DNA of 15,104 nt, from contig CAMPGT010000071.1 of the NCBI GenBank assembly GCA_946885665.1, positions 1 through 15,104 of the forward strand. Direction: 5' to 3'. The position numbers were made by a program, and so were the translations under genes. Positions 7,253 through 14,549 of the stretch are shown here, piece after piece; position 1 is the stretch's first letter; every line of letters starts with the position of its first letter. The stretch comes from an uncultured Chitinophagaceae bacterium (GTDB lineage Bacteria; Bacteroidota; Bacteroidia; Chitinophagales; Chitinophagaceae). Below the pieces are notes generated by a model. The model was not told where the DNA came from, made no database searches, and saw only the letters and a list, made by a program, of their open reading frames with translations.

Positions 7253-8422
7253 AATTCTCTCTGCCGCAGACCCTGCAAGCGTACCACTTTTGCCTCCACT
7301 GATGCTGACTACGCCGGGCCGCTTCCCCACCGCGAAACTCCCATACCGATCCTCTATTTTCAAAGCTTTGGCGCCATTTACCGTTGCCCACTGCAGCAAT
7401 TCAAATGTATCCAGCGACGGAAACTGCCGCTGCAGCGTTTTCAGCTCCGCCAGGATATCGAGTTCATCATTTGAAGCAAGACTATCAGTACCTACTACCA
7501 TCCGGCAATCATATTTCCTGAGCAATGGCACGTTGGGCAGTTTGCCGCCGATGTAAACATTGGCATTCGGACAAAGGCACCAGTACAGTTCAGGCACTTC
7601 CTTGCTGTTTGCGGCGATCCATTGCAGATCCTTTTCCGAAGTGTGAACGTTGTGAACGAGTATGAGCGGATGTGTTGTACTTATTTTTTGAAGACAGTGC
7701 AGCAGGCTGTTATGCGGCGCGCCGGTAAAATGACCGATGTCCACATTCAGAAACTGGTACAGCTCAAGAAATCCTCCTTTGCCCGTCATAAAGAATTCTG
7801 ATTCGGCCTCGCTTTCCTGGTTGTGTATCGAAAGAATACTGTACTTGTCGAACTCATCGACCAGCTCAAATAATTTATCAGATACGGAATAAGGTGCATG
7901 CGGCACGATGGAAGACCGCTGCCCTAATTGATTGAAAGAAGCGAACACTTTTTCAGCCTGCGCAAACCGGGATGCTGCAGCAGAATTAATGAAGCCGGTA
8001 ACCTCGATAAAATTGTGATAGTACAAATTGTTGTGTCGCTTTACTTCCAGCGTATGATCCGTATTGCAGATGTCGCCAACGGCCACTATTCCCTTCTTCT
8101 TCATATTTTCTTCCTGAGCCTGCATCGCCTCATATTGCTGAGCAAGCGGAACGTTTCGGCCGCTCATCACCGCCATCAGGAACTTCACCATACCGGTGTC
8201 GGGCGGTATCCTGCCTTTCATATGCGACAGTTCCAGGTGGCAGTGGCTGTTGATAAAACCCGGGCAAATGATTCCTTCAAATTTTTCCACATCGTCGCCG
8301 GCGTCGGCCGCCGGGATGATTTCAATGACGGCGCCCTCTTCGTCTGTAATGAGCACCTCGTTGTTTGCGAGAACGGTGCTGCCGGTGAATAACTGATCCG
8401 CGGCGAATTTCCTGTAAGTCAT
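7247..8422 (-). CDS. Metal-dependent amidohydrolase, deaminase-like (COG0402 type)
   Basis: 391 aa. A small beta-rich N-terminal part precedes a TIM-barrel metal-dependent hydrolase of the cytosine deaminase/chlorohydrolase type. Metal-site residues can be placed: H60-x-H62 (HCHLELSH), H175 (HAPYS), H200 with catalytic-type E203 (SIHNQE), H257 (LVHNVH) and D313 (GTDSLASN). This set matches deaminases of methylthioadenosine/S-adenosylhomocysteine, guanine and aminodeoxyfutalosine. Of these, aminodeoxyfutalosine deaminase (futalosine menaquinone pathway) is one reasonable guess, but no mqn gene is nearby and the substrate cannot be decided here. Cytoplasmic, no signal peptide. It is divergent from prfA and convergent with recO, overlapping it by 6 bp. 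Confidence 0.85.
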   Translation of the reverse strand: MTYRKFAADQLFTGSTVLANNEVLITDEEGAVIEIIPAADAGDDVEKFEGIICPGFINSHCHLELSHMKGRIPPDTGMVKFLMAVMSGRNVPLAQQYEAMQAQEENMKKKGIVAVGDICNTDHTLEVKRHNNLYYHNFIEVTGFINSAAASRFAQAEKVFASFNQLGQRSSIVPHAPYSVSDKLFELVDEFDKYSILSIHNQESEAESEFFMTGKGGFLELYQFLNVDIGHFTGAPHNSLLHCLQKISTTHPLILVHNVHTSEKDLQWIAANSKEVPELYWCLCPNANVYIGGKLPNVPLLRKYDCRMVVGTDSLASNDELDILAELKTLQRQFPSLDTFELLQWATVNGAKALKIEDRYGSFAVGKRPGVVSISGGKSGTLAGSAAERIL

Positions 8423-8437
8423 GACTTGCGAATGATT

Positions 8438-8445
8438 TAACTTTG
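8438..8445 (+). promoter_or_regulatory. -7 box for prfA
   Basis: TAACTTTG matches TAnnTTTG, 33 nt before the prfA start codon. No TTG is found at the expected -33 spacing. No exact box was found on the minus strand for the divergent amidohydrolase. Confidence 0.5.
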
Positions 8446-8478
8446 CGCACCCTGTAAAACCTAAAAGTAAAGCAATCT

Positions 8479-9543
8479 ATGATAGATAAACTGGAGGCGA
8501 TAAAAGCGAGATTCGAGGACCTGGGTGTTGCCCTTACCAATCCTGCCATCGTGAACGATAACAGGAAGTTCATGGAAACGAGCAAGGAGTATCGCAGCCT
8601 TGAAAAAATTGTGAATGCCTACAGGGAATATCAGCAGGTATTGGATGACGTTGAATTTTACAGGGAAGCGTTAAATGGCGACGATGCTGAATTGAGGGAC
8701 CTTGCAAAAAATGAAGCGCCTGCATTGGAAGAGAAAAAGGACAAGATGGAGTCCCACATCAGGCAACTCCTCATACCGAAAGATCCACAGGACGACAAAA
8801 ATGCCATTATAGAGATCAGGGCGGGCACCGGCGGCGATGAGGCCAGTTTGTTTGCCGGCGACCTGTTGCGGATGTATCTCCGCTTTTGCGAACGCCGGGG
8901 ATGGAAAACCGCCATACTCAGCGAAAGCGAAGGAACCGTTGGCGGATACAAGGAAGTTCAACTGGAAGTGACCGGCGACGATGTTTATGGTACGTTGAAG
9001 TTCGAGAGCGGTGTTCACCGCGTGCAACGTGTTCCCGAAACAGAAACCAGCGGCCGTGTACACACTTCCGCGGCAACTGTGGCGGTGATGCCGGAGGCCG
9101 ATGAGGTGGATTTCGAGTTGAACCCGGCCGACGTTAAAATGGAAACTGCGCGAAGCGGAGGGGCCGGCGGACAGAATGTTAACAAAGTAGAGACAAAGGT
9201 CATGTTGACACATATCCCGACAGGAACGGTGGTAGTATGTCAGACTGAACGTTCTCAGCTGGGCAATCGCGAGAAGGCCATGCAAATGCTGAGAACAAAG
9301 CTATACGAGGAGCAGGTAAGAAAACAGGAGGAAGAAATCGCCAGGCACCGAAAGAGCCTGGTGAGCAGCGGCGACCGCAGCGCCAAGATCAGGACCTACA
9401 ATTTCCCACAGGGACGTATAACCGATCACCGGATAGGGCTCACTGTTTACAATATGGATGCTGTGCTGAATGGTGATATACAGGAGTTTATAGACGCCCT
9501 GCAGTTTGCGGAGAATTCAGAAAAGCTGGCAAAACAAAATTGA
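8479..9543 (+). CDS. prfA: Peptide chain release factor 1
   Basis: 354 aa, standard for RF1. It recognises UAA and UAG stop codons and triggers release of the finished protein. The peptidyl-hydrolysis motif GGQ is at 230-232 ([11 protein letters not shown]), with Gln232 the expected methylation target of PrmC. The codon-reading motif is P-x-T (PET, 186-188 in [14 protein letters not shown]). RF2 would carry SPF there, so this is RF1 and not prfB. The N-terminal helical domain and the late HRIGLTVYN segment are also present. ATG 8479 has the expected N-terminus ([15 protein letters not shown]). No terminator directly follows; a separate promoter is seen 63 nt after the stop. Confidence 0.97.
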   Translation: MIDKLEAIKARFEDLGVALTNPAIVNDNRKFMETSKEYRSLEKIVNAYREYQQVLDDVEFYREALNGDDAELRDLAKNEAPALEEKKDKMESHIRQLLIPKDPQDDKNAIIEIRAGTGGDEASLFAGDLLRMYLRFCERRGWKTAILSESEGTVGGYKEVQLEVTGDDVYGTLKFESGVHRVQRVPETETSGRVHTSAATVAVMPEADEVDFELNPADVKMETARSGGAGGQNVNKVETKVMLTHIPTGTVVVCQTERSQLGNREKAMQMLRTKLYEEQVRKQEEEIARHRKSLVSSGDRSAKIRTYNFPQGRITDHRIGLTVYNMDAVLNGDIQEFIDALQFAENSEKLAKQN

Positions 9544-9579
9544 CGGGGCTACGTTAAGTTTATGAGAAATCAAATCCCC

Positions 9580-9613
9580 ATTGGGAAAAGAACTCTACAC
9601 GACAGTATCTTTG
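9580..9613 (+). promoter_or_regulatory. Promoter of the candidate small RNA
   Basis: TATCTTTG at 9606-9613 is an exact -7 box, and TTG at 9581-9583 lies 22 bp upstream, within the 17-23 bp range reported for Flavobacterium promoters. No open reading frame follows. The next signals are a foldable stretch and a terminator. Confidence 0.6.
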
Positions 9614-9615
9614 CC

Positions 9616-9793
9616 GTAACAAAACATGGAATTTAAATAGTATATTACAGGTAGATAAACCGGTTTAACGAATCTATAAAAGTGAGTGGCACCGGTTTTG
9701 TTTACTAAGAATAGACTTCATAAAGCAGTCAATTTTCTCATAAGCAGTTAGTTTTGGTTACAGCCCCTGTTTCTACAGGGGCTTTATTATTTG
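9616..9793 (+). ncRNA. Candidate structured small RNA, about 175 nt
   Basis: Between a good promoter and a perfect terminator there is no protein gene but clear pairing. GTAACAAAAC (9616-9625) can pair with GTTTTGGTTAC (9751-9761) with one bulged G, closing the whole molecule. Inside it, GTAGATAAACCGGT (9651-9664) pairs with 9691-9705 (core ACCGGTTT) over about 14 pairs with one bulge, leaving a 26-nt loop. The strands between these helices (25 and 45 nt) appear largely open. A long closing stem, a wide internal bubble and an inner hairpin resemble 6S RNA architecture. That identity is only an inference: no conserved 6S sequence was recognised. Other possibilities are an unrelated regulatory RNA or decayed intergenic DNA. 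Confidence 0.5.
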
Positions 9794-9823
9794 CTGAAAC
9801 GGAGTTGATTAACTGCCTTATGA
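9718..9823. repeat. Two direct copies and one inverted copy of an 18-bp repeat
   Basis: Copies at 9718-9736 and 9738-9755 share TCATAA(A)GCAGTYARTTTT. A third copy at 9805-9823 is inverted, reading TCATAAGGCAGTTA on the minus strand. The first two lie in the candidate small RNA and the third just beyond its terminator. Confidence 0.55.
9762..9792 (+). terminator. Rho-independent terminator of the candidate small RNA
   Basis: A perfect 9-bp stem, AGCCCCTGT with ACAGGGGCT, has a TTCT loop and is followed by TTATTATTT. The closing helix of the candidate RNA ends on the base just before this stem. No T-run exists in the other direction, so it works for + strand transcription. Confidence 0.9.
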
Positions 9824-9905
9824 AGATCTATTGTTTGAAGACAAAACGCCATTCTTAAACGCTGCACGAAATTTTCACTATTTTTTAAAAAGGTTGCGGA
9901 TTTAT
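9794..9905. other. AT-rich spacer between small RNA and VanZ-like gene
   Basis: No gene and no exact promoter box were found. It holds the inverted repeat copy at 9805-9823 and a weak T/A-rich dyad (TTTTTTAAAAA, near 9880-9890) that might serve as a poor terminator for the leftward VanZ-like gene. Confidence 0.4.
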
Positions 9906-10289
9906 TTAATTCCTTAATAACCAGATGCCTGCGAGTACAGCGCCGATGGCGTCCGCCATGATATCGCCCACATCGAACGAACGGTTCGGTATAAAATAGA
10001 GCTGTACGTACTCCATGAGTACGCCAAGAAGGATAACCAGCGCAACGGCGCCGAGAAAGATGTATCTCAGCCGGCGTTCAGGCCGTTCGATAGCTGCAAA
10101 GTGCCATCCCCAAAACAGGACGTTCAATCCAAAGAGAATGACATGAACAACTTTGTCAAGATTTTTCAGGCCGAACAGACCTGTTCCAGGTACCATGGAT
10201 CCCGGTAAACACAATAATGCGATGGTGAAAATGGTCCAGGCAACAGGAAAAAACTTAGAGGAAAAAAATCGTCTCAGAAAGGCCGGCAT
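9906..10289 (-). CDS. VanZ-like membrane protein
   Basis: 127 aa with four predicted membrane helices (about 14-32, 45-63, 74-93, 107-125). VanZ-family signatures are visible: NLDKVVHVILFG (43-54), with its Lys and His, and EYVQLYFIPNRSFDVGDIMADAIGA near the C-terminus, with the acidic and Arg residues typical of the family. VanZ itself gives low-level teicoplanin resistance, but most family members have unknown roles. Nothing here indicates antibiotic resistance. It lies 96 nt downstream of gcvH on the same strand and has its own possible -7 box, so it may be transcribed with gcvH, alone, or both. Confidence 0.85.
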   Translation of the reverse strand: MPAFLRRFFSSKFFPVAWTIFTIALLCLPGSMVPGTGLFGLKNLDKVVHVILFGLNVLFWGWHFAAIERPERRLRYIFLGAVALVILLGVLMEYVQLYFIPNRSFDVGDIMADAIGAVLAGIWLLRN

Positions 10290-10306
10290 ACGTCCGAAAG
10301 ATAAAG

Positions 10307-10314
10307 CAAAAATA
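10307..10314 (-). promoter_or_regulatory. -7 box for the VanZ-like gene
   Basis: On the minus strand this reads TATTTTTG, an exact TAnnTTTG match, with 17 nt between it and the start codon. No -33 TTG is seen. Confidence 0.45.
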
Positions 10315-10385
10315 TGGAGTAATCACAGTTTTGACACACAGGAAAATTCGCGCATGCGGGGAACGCCGGATAGAAGTGATGATCG

Positions 10386-10763
10386 CTAACCGGCCATCTC
10401 GCTGTATGCTGCTGCATCCATCAGGTTGTTAACGTCCGCGGGATTTTTCACCTTCATTTTAATCATCCATCCTTTTCCGTACGGATCGGTGTTGACGAGC
10501 TCGGGCGTAGCGGCGAGGTCACTATTTAATTCGGTGATGGTGCCGGCAACGGGCAGGAAAAGATCGGAAACGGTTTTAACTGCTTCAACACTGCCAAATA
10601 CGGCATCTGCATCGAGCGTTTTTCCCACTGTCTCAATTTCAACATACACAATGTCGCCTAATTCCTGCTGTGCAAAATCTGTAATGCCTATCGTTGCCGT
10701 ATCGCCATTGAGGCTGATCCATTCATGGTCCTTGGTGTAACGGAGATCAGTAGGGAAATTCAT
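10386..10763 (-). CDS. gcvH: Glycine cleavage system H protein
   Basis: 125 aa, typical length. GcvH carries a lipoyl arm that shuttles the aminomethyl group of glycine between the P, T and L proteins of the glycine cleavage system in the cytoplasm. The lipoylated lysine is Lys63 in GSVEAVKTVSD, and the N-terminal landmark YTKDHEWISL and the segment GDIVYVEIETVGK are both present. gcvP and gcvT are not in the window, which is common when the genes are scattered. It follows the 115-aa gene by 23 nt on the same strand and precedes the VanZ-like gene, so the three probably form one leftward unit. Confidence 0.96.
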   Translation of the reverse strand: MNFPTDLRYTKDHEWISLNGDTATIGITDFAQQELGDIVYVEIETVGKTLDADAVFGSVEAVKTVSDLFLPVAGTITELNSDLAATPELVNTDPYGKGWMIKMKVKNPADVNNLMDAAAYSEMAG

Positions 10764-10786
10764 ATTGTGGTTTTAGTGCTGCAAGA

Positions 10787-11134
10787 TTACAAAATATTAT
10801 GTGTCTCAAAATAAAGCAGCGCATGATCTTTCAAAAAGTTTTCCTGCTCGATGAGGTTCATATCCGGCATTTGCTTCATTTGTTTAAAATGCGGCCATCC
10901 GTCGGTATCGTGTCCGGTAACTTCGAAGTAACCGCTTTGCGACAGTAACGTACATACGGCAACGTGCATCAGGTCCTGCTTCTGTTCTTTTGTGAACTTA
11001 CTCCTGATGTGCCCGAATTCCTGTACCCCGATGAGAAAAAGTATGGTTTCGAGGTCGGGCTTTTTGCCGAACCTTTCCAGCATTTTTGCTTCCAGTTCCC
11101 ACCACCTCGCCTGAAGATCATCCTGAATTTGCAT
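10787..11134 (-). CDS. Uncharacterised 115-aa protein upstream of gcvH
   Basis: 115 aa, soluble, mostly helical, acidic and Met/Gln-rich, with no signal peptide or membrane helix. Stretches that look family-conserved are LERFGKKPDLETILFLIGVQEFG (19-41) and FTKEQKQDLMHVAVCTLLSQSGYFE (47-71). I have the impression that related small proteins occur in other Bacteroidota but cannot name a family. Real coding is supported by full use of the divergent space with serS, an exact -7 box, and tight spacing to gcvH. The -7 box ends 4 nt before the ATG, which points to leaderless translation. Function unknown; co-transcription with gcvH does not prove a link to glycine cleavage. Confidence 0.8.
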   Translation of the reverse strand: MQIQDDLQARWWELEAKMLERFGKKPDLETILFLIGVQEFGHIRSKFTKEQKQDLMHVAVCTLLSQSGYFEVTGHDTDGWPHFKQMKQMPDMNLIEQENFLKDHALLYFETHNIL

Positions 11135-11138
11135 CGTG

Positions 11139-11146
11139 CAAAGATA
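11139..11146 (-). promoter_or_regulatory. -7 box directly before the 115-aa gene
   Basis: On the minus strand TATCTTTG is an exact TAnnTTTG match, separated from the ATG by only 4 nt (CACG). The implied mRNA start falls at or next to the start codon. Confidence 0.55.
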
Positions 11147-11156
11147 GGAGATGGAT

Positions 11157-11191
11157 TTTCACCTTTGCCCTTTGCCCTTTCGCCTTTCCCT
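11157..11191 (+). repeat. 7-bp repeat block inside the serS promoter region
   Basis: Consecutive heptads are TTTCACC (11157), TTTGCCC (11164), TTTGCCC (11171), TTTCGCC (11178) and TTTCCCT (11185). The first three are reverse complements of units in the array at 14930-14943 (GGGCAAA, GGTGAAA). The block fills the gap between the two divergent -7 boxes. Confidence 0.7.
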
Positions 11192-11198
11192 ATATTTG
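11191..11198 (+). promoter_or_regulatory. -7 box for serS
   Basis: TATATTTG is an exact TAnnTTTG match, ending 18 nt before the serS ATG. Possible -33 TTG elements lie inside the heptad block: 11165-11167 at 23 bp spacing and 11172-11174 at 16 bp. Confidence 0.65.
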
Positions 11199-11216
11199 CC
11201 GCCAAATCATGGTCAA

Positions 11217-12488
11217 ATGCTACAGCTCAGCTTCATAAGACAAAATCCTGAACTGGTTAAGGAACGGCTCGCGATAAAAAACTTCACCGGCACGGGCATC
11301 GTCGATGATATCATCGCGGCAGATGATGAAAAAAGAAGACTGCAGCTCGAAAGCGAAAACATGCAATCAAAGGCAAACGCGATATCGAAGGATATCGGCA
11401 AGTTGATGGCCGCCAAACAAACTGATGAAGCCAACAAGCGCAAACAGGAAGTGGAATCGCTGAACAACGAAGTGAAACCCATCCGCGCCCGCCTGGCAGA
11501 ACTCGAAAAACAAGTGGATGAACTGCTGGTAAGATTGCCTAACCTGCCATCAGAAAAAGTGCCGCCGGGAAAAACGCCTGAAGACAACGTGACCGTACGC
11601 GAAGGGGGAAGCATGCCTGCACTGGCCGCGGGAGCACTCGCCCACTGGGACCTGGCAAAAAAATTCAGGCTGATCGACTTCGACCTCGGCAACAAAGTTA
11701 CCGGCAGCGGCTTCCCTTTTTATACCGGCAGCGGAGCAAAATTCCAGCGCTCGCTTATCCAGTATTTCCTGGATTTCAATACAGCCGCAGGTTACATTGA
11801 ATTCCTTCCACCTTTTATGGTGAATGAAGATTCGGCATATGGCACCGGGCAGTTACCCGACAAGGAAGGACAGATGTACCACGTTACGGAAGATAATTTC
11901 TATCTCATCCCCACTGCTGAGGTGCCCATAACAAATATCTATCGGGACGCAGCCGTAAGCGAAAAAGATCTTCCCATAAAAATGACGGCGTACACCCCAT
12001 GCTTCAGGCGCGAAGCCGGCAGCTACGGAAAGGATGTTCGCGGACTGAACAGGCTGCACCAGTTCGACAAAGTAGAGCTGGTACAATTGACGGTGCCCGG
12101 GAAAAGCTACGACGCGCTTGAAGAAATGGTGGAGCACGTGGAGCGCCTGATACAGTCGCTCGAACTGCCGTATCGCATTCTGAAGCTATGCGGAGGTGAT
12201 ATGGGCTTCACTTCTGCCCTCACCTACGATTTTGAAGTGTATAGCGCGGCACAGGAGAAGTGGCTCGAGGTAAGTTCGGTATCTAATTTTGAATCTTTTC
12301 AAACCAACAGGATGAAGATCCGGTACAAAGGAAATAATGGGAAGAACCAGTTGGCACATTCCCTCAACGGAAGCTCCCTTGCACTGCCACGCATCCTTGC
12401 CGCACTGCTCGAGAACAATCAATCGGACGAAGGAATTAAAGTGCCGGCTGCAGTAAAGAAATATTTCGGATCAGACATCATTAAATAG
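11217..12488 (+). CDS. serS: Seryl-tRNA synthetase
   Basis: 423 aa from ATG 11217, the normal size for a bacterial class IIa SerRS. It charges tRNA(Ser), and also tRNA(Sec) where present, with serine. Residues 1-108 form the N-terminal helical hairpin (long coiled coil about 35-105) that holds the long variable arm of tRNA(Ser). The catalytic domain shows the TAEVP loop (233-237), class II motif 2 (CFRREAGSYGKDVRGLNRLHQF, 262-283) and motif 3 (GSSLALPRILAALLENNQ, from 385, with the ATP-binding Arg392). The frame stays open back to 11151, but the family N-terminus (MLQLSFIRQNPELVKERL) begins at 11217 and the promoter lies between. It converges with the secreted lectin gene with only 7 bp between stops. 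Confidence 0.97.
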   Translation: MLQLSFIRQNPELVKERLAIKNFTGTGIVDDIIAADDEKRRLQLESENMQSKANAISKDIGKLMAAKQTDEANKRKQEVESLNNEVKPIRARLAELEKQVDELLVRLPNLPSEKVPPGKTPEDNVTVREGGSMPALAAGALAHWDLAKKFRLIDFDLGNKVTGSGFPFYTGSGAKFQRSLIQYFLDFNTAAGYIEFLPPFMVNEDSAYGTGQLPDKEGQMYHVTEDNFYLIPTAEVPITNIYRDAAVSEKDLPIKMTAYTPCFRREAGSYGKDVRGLNRLHQFDKVELVQLTVPGKSYDALEEMVEHVERLIQSLELPYRILKLCGGDMGFTSALTYDFEVYSAAQEKWLEVSSVSNFESFQTNRMKIRYKGNNGKNQLAHSLNGSSLALPRILAALLENNQSDEGIKVPAAVKKYFGSDIIK

Positions 12489-12495
12489 TGCGGCC

Positions 12496-14451
12496 TCACC
12501 GGATCAGGGTAACCGTCCCTTTTTTGAAATGCTCGAGACCGTTGAAATCAACTCCCCGGATCAACCACACATATGTGCCGGCGGGAAGGTCTTTCCCGCT
12601 CATCCTGCCGTCCCATCCTTCCATGATTTTTGATGAACTGTATATCAGTTGGCCATAACGGTTGTACACCTGGAACAAATCGACCGACCGCATGCCCACT
12701 GCGATGAACTTAAACCGGTCGTTCTTACCATCGTTGTTGGGCGAAAAGGCCGAAGGCACGTATAGCTCCGGTCCTTTATAAACTTTGATATTCAGTGTAT
12801 CGGTGGTGGCGCAGCCCATCTCGGTATAAGCGGTCAGTACAAACTGCTGATCGTGCTTCAGGGCGACAACAGGGTTGGGAATATCATCCGCCGTGAGGCC
12901 GGTTGCCGGCGTCCACTGATAAAACTGCCCGCCCGAGGCGTTCAATTGAATGGGCTGGTTGGTCGCAAGAATGGTGTCATTACCTGCAAATGCATTCGTT
13001 TCGTAAACGTTCAGTGTTTTTTCGACCGAAGGCGATGGGCAGCCGTTCACAGAATAGCCCGTCAGCCGCACGGCATACTCGCCTCCCTTGGTGTATGTGT
13101 AATCATGCACCGGGTTGCTTACCGAGCGCGTCCTGCCATCACCATAATTCCAGGTCCACCGGATGATGTCAACGCTGCCGGTATTTGATGCAGTAAAGGT
13201 GGCCGGATCGGTAACGCAGATAGCGCCCACGTCGAAATCTGCCGAAGGCACCGGAAATGAGGTGAGCGATCTGATGATCGGTTCCGATACGCATCCCTCC
13301 AGCGTCTCTACCGAAAATTGAACGCGGGTGGTGCCGCCCAGCGCCATGGGAGGCGGTTGTTCGTCGCTATAATGCTGGGTGCCTATTTGCCAGTTCCACT
13401 TATTAATGGTCCCGAATTCAACGTCCGATTCGTCCAGGAAGGTAATGGGCACACCTTCGCACACCGGGTTGGGCGAATAGTTGAATGCCGCGGTGGGTTC
13501 GGACCCCATTACAATCGTCTTGGCAAAGGGATCGGAGAGGCAGCCGTCGTTGCCCAGGATGGTCAGGCTCACTTCATAGTTGCCGGGTTTCGCATAATTA
13601 TGGGGAGGCGGTGTTTGCAATTCAGAAGTTGTTCCATCCCCAAAATCCCAGAACCATTTTTCAATGGTGCCGAACGAAGTGGAGCTATCCTCGAATTGCA
13701 GCACCTGTGGGAAGCAGGTGCTTTGACCGTCAGGAAGTTTAAAGGAGGCGTCGAGCGAAGTGCAGACGCGCTGGTGGTTACGGGCGCCGCCGGTTGCCGA
13801 CGTAAATCCCCAGAATACCATTGGGTCGCCACTAAAAATATCTCTTACGATGTCGAGGGTAACACCCGTCCTGAAAACGCCGTCAATTTCCGTATTCAGG
13901 GTAAATGTAGCAGGATCCCAGGTGATGCGGAACGAGTGCCATTCGCAGTCTTCCAGGTTGCCACCACTTTGAAGCGCCGGTACAGCGGTGGTCACATTGT
14001 CCATGTCGCTGTGGTTGACCACCCCATTGCGATGAATGGAAATATGATCGAAGCCTGGGTCGTTGTCGTCGAAGTTTTGCCAGGTATCGATGAGGACGCC
14101 AATGGAGGGCGACACTCCCTGGTAGCCGATACCCTGCCCGAAGGTGCCGATGCTGGTGCTGATGGGTTGCAACACGAACGCGATACCGTCTGCACCATCG
14201 CCGTCCCGGCAGCCAAGGAACACGCTGAATTTAAAATCGAAGGGCTCGTTTAGATTGATCTTGTTGATGTTCCAGACGGATCCCGTCTGGTTGAACTCGT
14301 CGGGGGTGAGTGTGAAGCAATGGCAGTTTTCCTGGTAGGCGTTCCCGTTGTGATGATAGGGGTTGTTGCTCTGTGCCTCCAGGCCGATGGCACGTACCAG
14401 CATCGCTCCCAGCAACAGCGTGTAGGTGATATACCTGCCGTACCTTACCAT
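12496..14451 (-). CDS. Secreted L-type lectin/PKD protein with T9SS type B sorting domain
   Basis: 651 aa, predicted to be exported and placed on the cell surface or released by the type IX secretion system. Residues 1-26 are a signal peptide (cleavage near GLEA/QS). Residues about 30-238 resemble a legume-type (L-type) lectin sandwich: an N-terminal strand, GDGADGIAFVLQ (84-95) and IGVLIDTWQNFDDNDPGFDHISIHRNG (117-143), with acidic residues able to bind metal. Three PKD-like domains follow: about 243-317 (WDFGDGT), 318-408 (degenerate, WNWQIG) and 409-484 (WNYGDGR). A short beta domain spans about 486-558. The end (562-651: VPSAFSPNNDGKNDRFKF, YNRYGQLIYSS, GWDGRMSGKDLPAGTYVW) is the gliding-motility-associated C-terminal domain used for type B sorting. 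It is probably a surface adhesin or glycan-binding protein; the ligand is unknown. Confidence 0.9.
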   Translation of the reverse strand: MVRYGRYITYTLLLGAMLVRAIGLEAQSNNPYHHNGNAYQENCHCFTLTPDEFNQTGSVWNINKINLNEPFDFKFSVFLGCRDGDGADGIAFVLQPISTSIGTFGQGIGYQGVSPSIGVLIDTWQNFDDNDPGFDHISIHRNGVVNHSDMDNVTTAVPALQSGGNLEDCEWHSFRITWDPATFTLNTEIDGVFRTGVTLDIVRDIFSGDPMVFWGFTSATGGARNHQRVCTSLDASFKLPDGQSTCFPQVLQFEDSSTSFGTIEKWFWDFGDGTTSELQTPPPHNYAKPGNYEVSLTILGNDGCLSDPFAKTIVMGSEPTAAFNYSPNPVCEGVPITFLDESDVEFGTINKWNWQIGTQHYSDEQPPPMALGGTTRVQFSVETLEGCVSEPIIRSLTSFPVPSADFDVGAICVTDPATFTASNTGSVDIIRWTWNYGDGRTRSVSNPVHDYTYTKGGEYAVRLTGYSVNGCPSPSVEKTLNVYETNAFAGNDTILATNQPIQLNASGGQFYQWTPATGLTADDIPNPVVALKHDQQFVLTAYTEMGCATTDTLNIKVYKGPELYVPSAFSPNNDGKNDRFKFIAVGMRSVDLFQVYNRYGQLIYSSSKIMEGWDGRMSGKDLPAGTYVWLIRGVDFNGLEHFKKGTVTLIR

Positions 14452-14480
14452 CTTTTTAACGCAAAATCATGAAGACGACA

Positions 14481-14530
14481 AATAAAAAGGCTATCCATCC
14501 GCTCTGACTTCATCAAAGGAATGGATAGCC
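14481..14530 (-). terminator. Rho-independent terminator of the 67-aa gene
   Basis: A perfect 10-bp inverted repeat, GGCTATCCAT (14489-14498) and ATGGATAGCC (14521-14530), encloses a 22-nt loop. On the minus strand it is followed by TTTTTATT (14488-14481). It begins 19 nt after the stop codon of the 67-aa gene and should insulate it from the lectin gene downstream. Confidence 0.85.
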
Positions 14531-14549
14531 CGTATAGTTTACATTCAGC

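Noticed and set aside
9544..9605. A terminator for prfA (CCCC/GGGG pairs near 9575-9585)
   Set aside because: The stem is 4-5 bp at most and no T-run follows.
9906..10289. Glycopeptide resistance gene
   Set aside because: Only VanZ-family similarity is seen; no vanHAX-type genes are present and most VanZ-like proteins are not resistance factors.
13318..14253. A 311-aa plus-strand open frame opposite the lectin gene
   Set aside because: It is the shadow of the minus-strand lectin/PKD/T9SS gene, whose domains are clear; the shadow protein has no recognisable family features.
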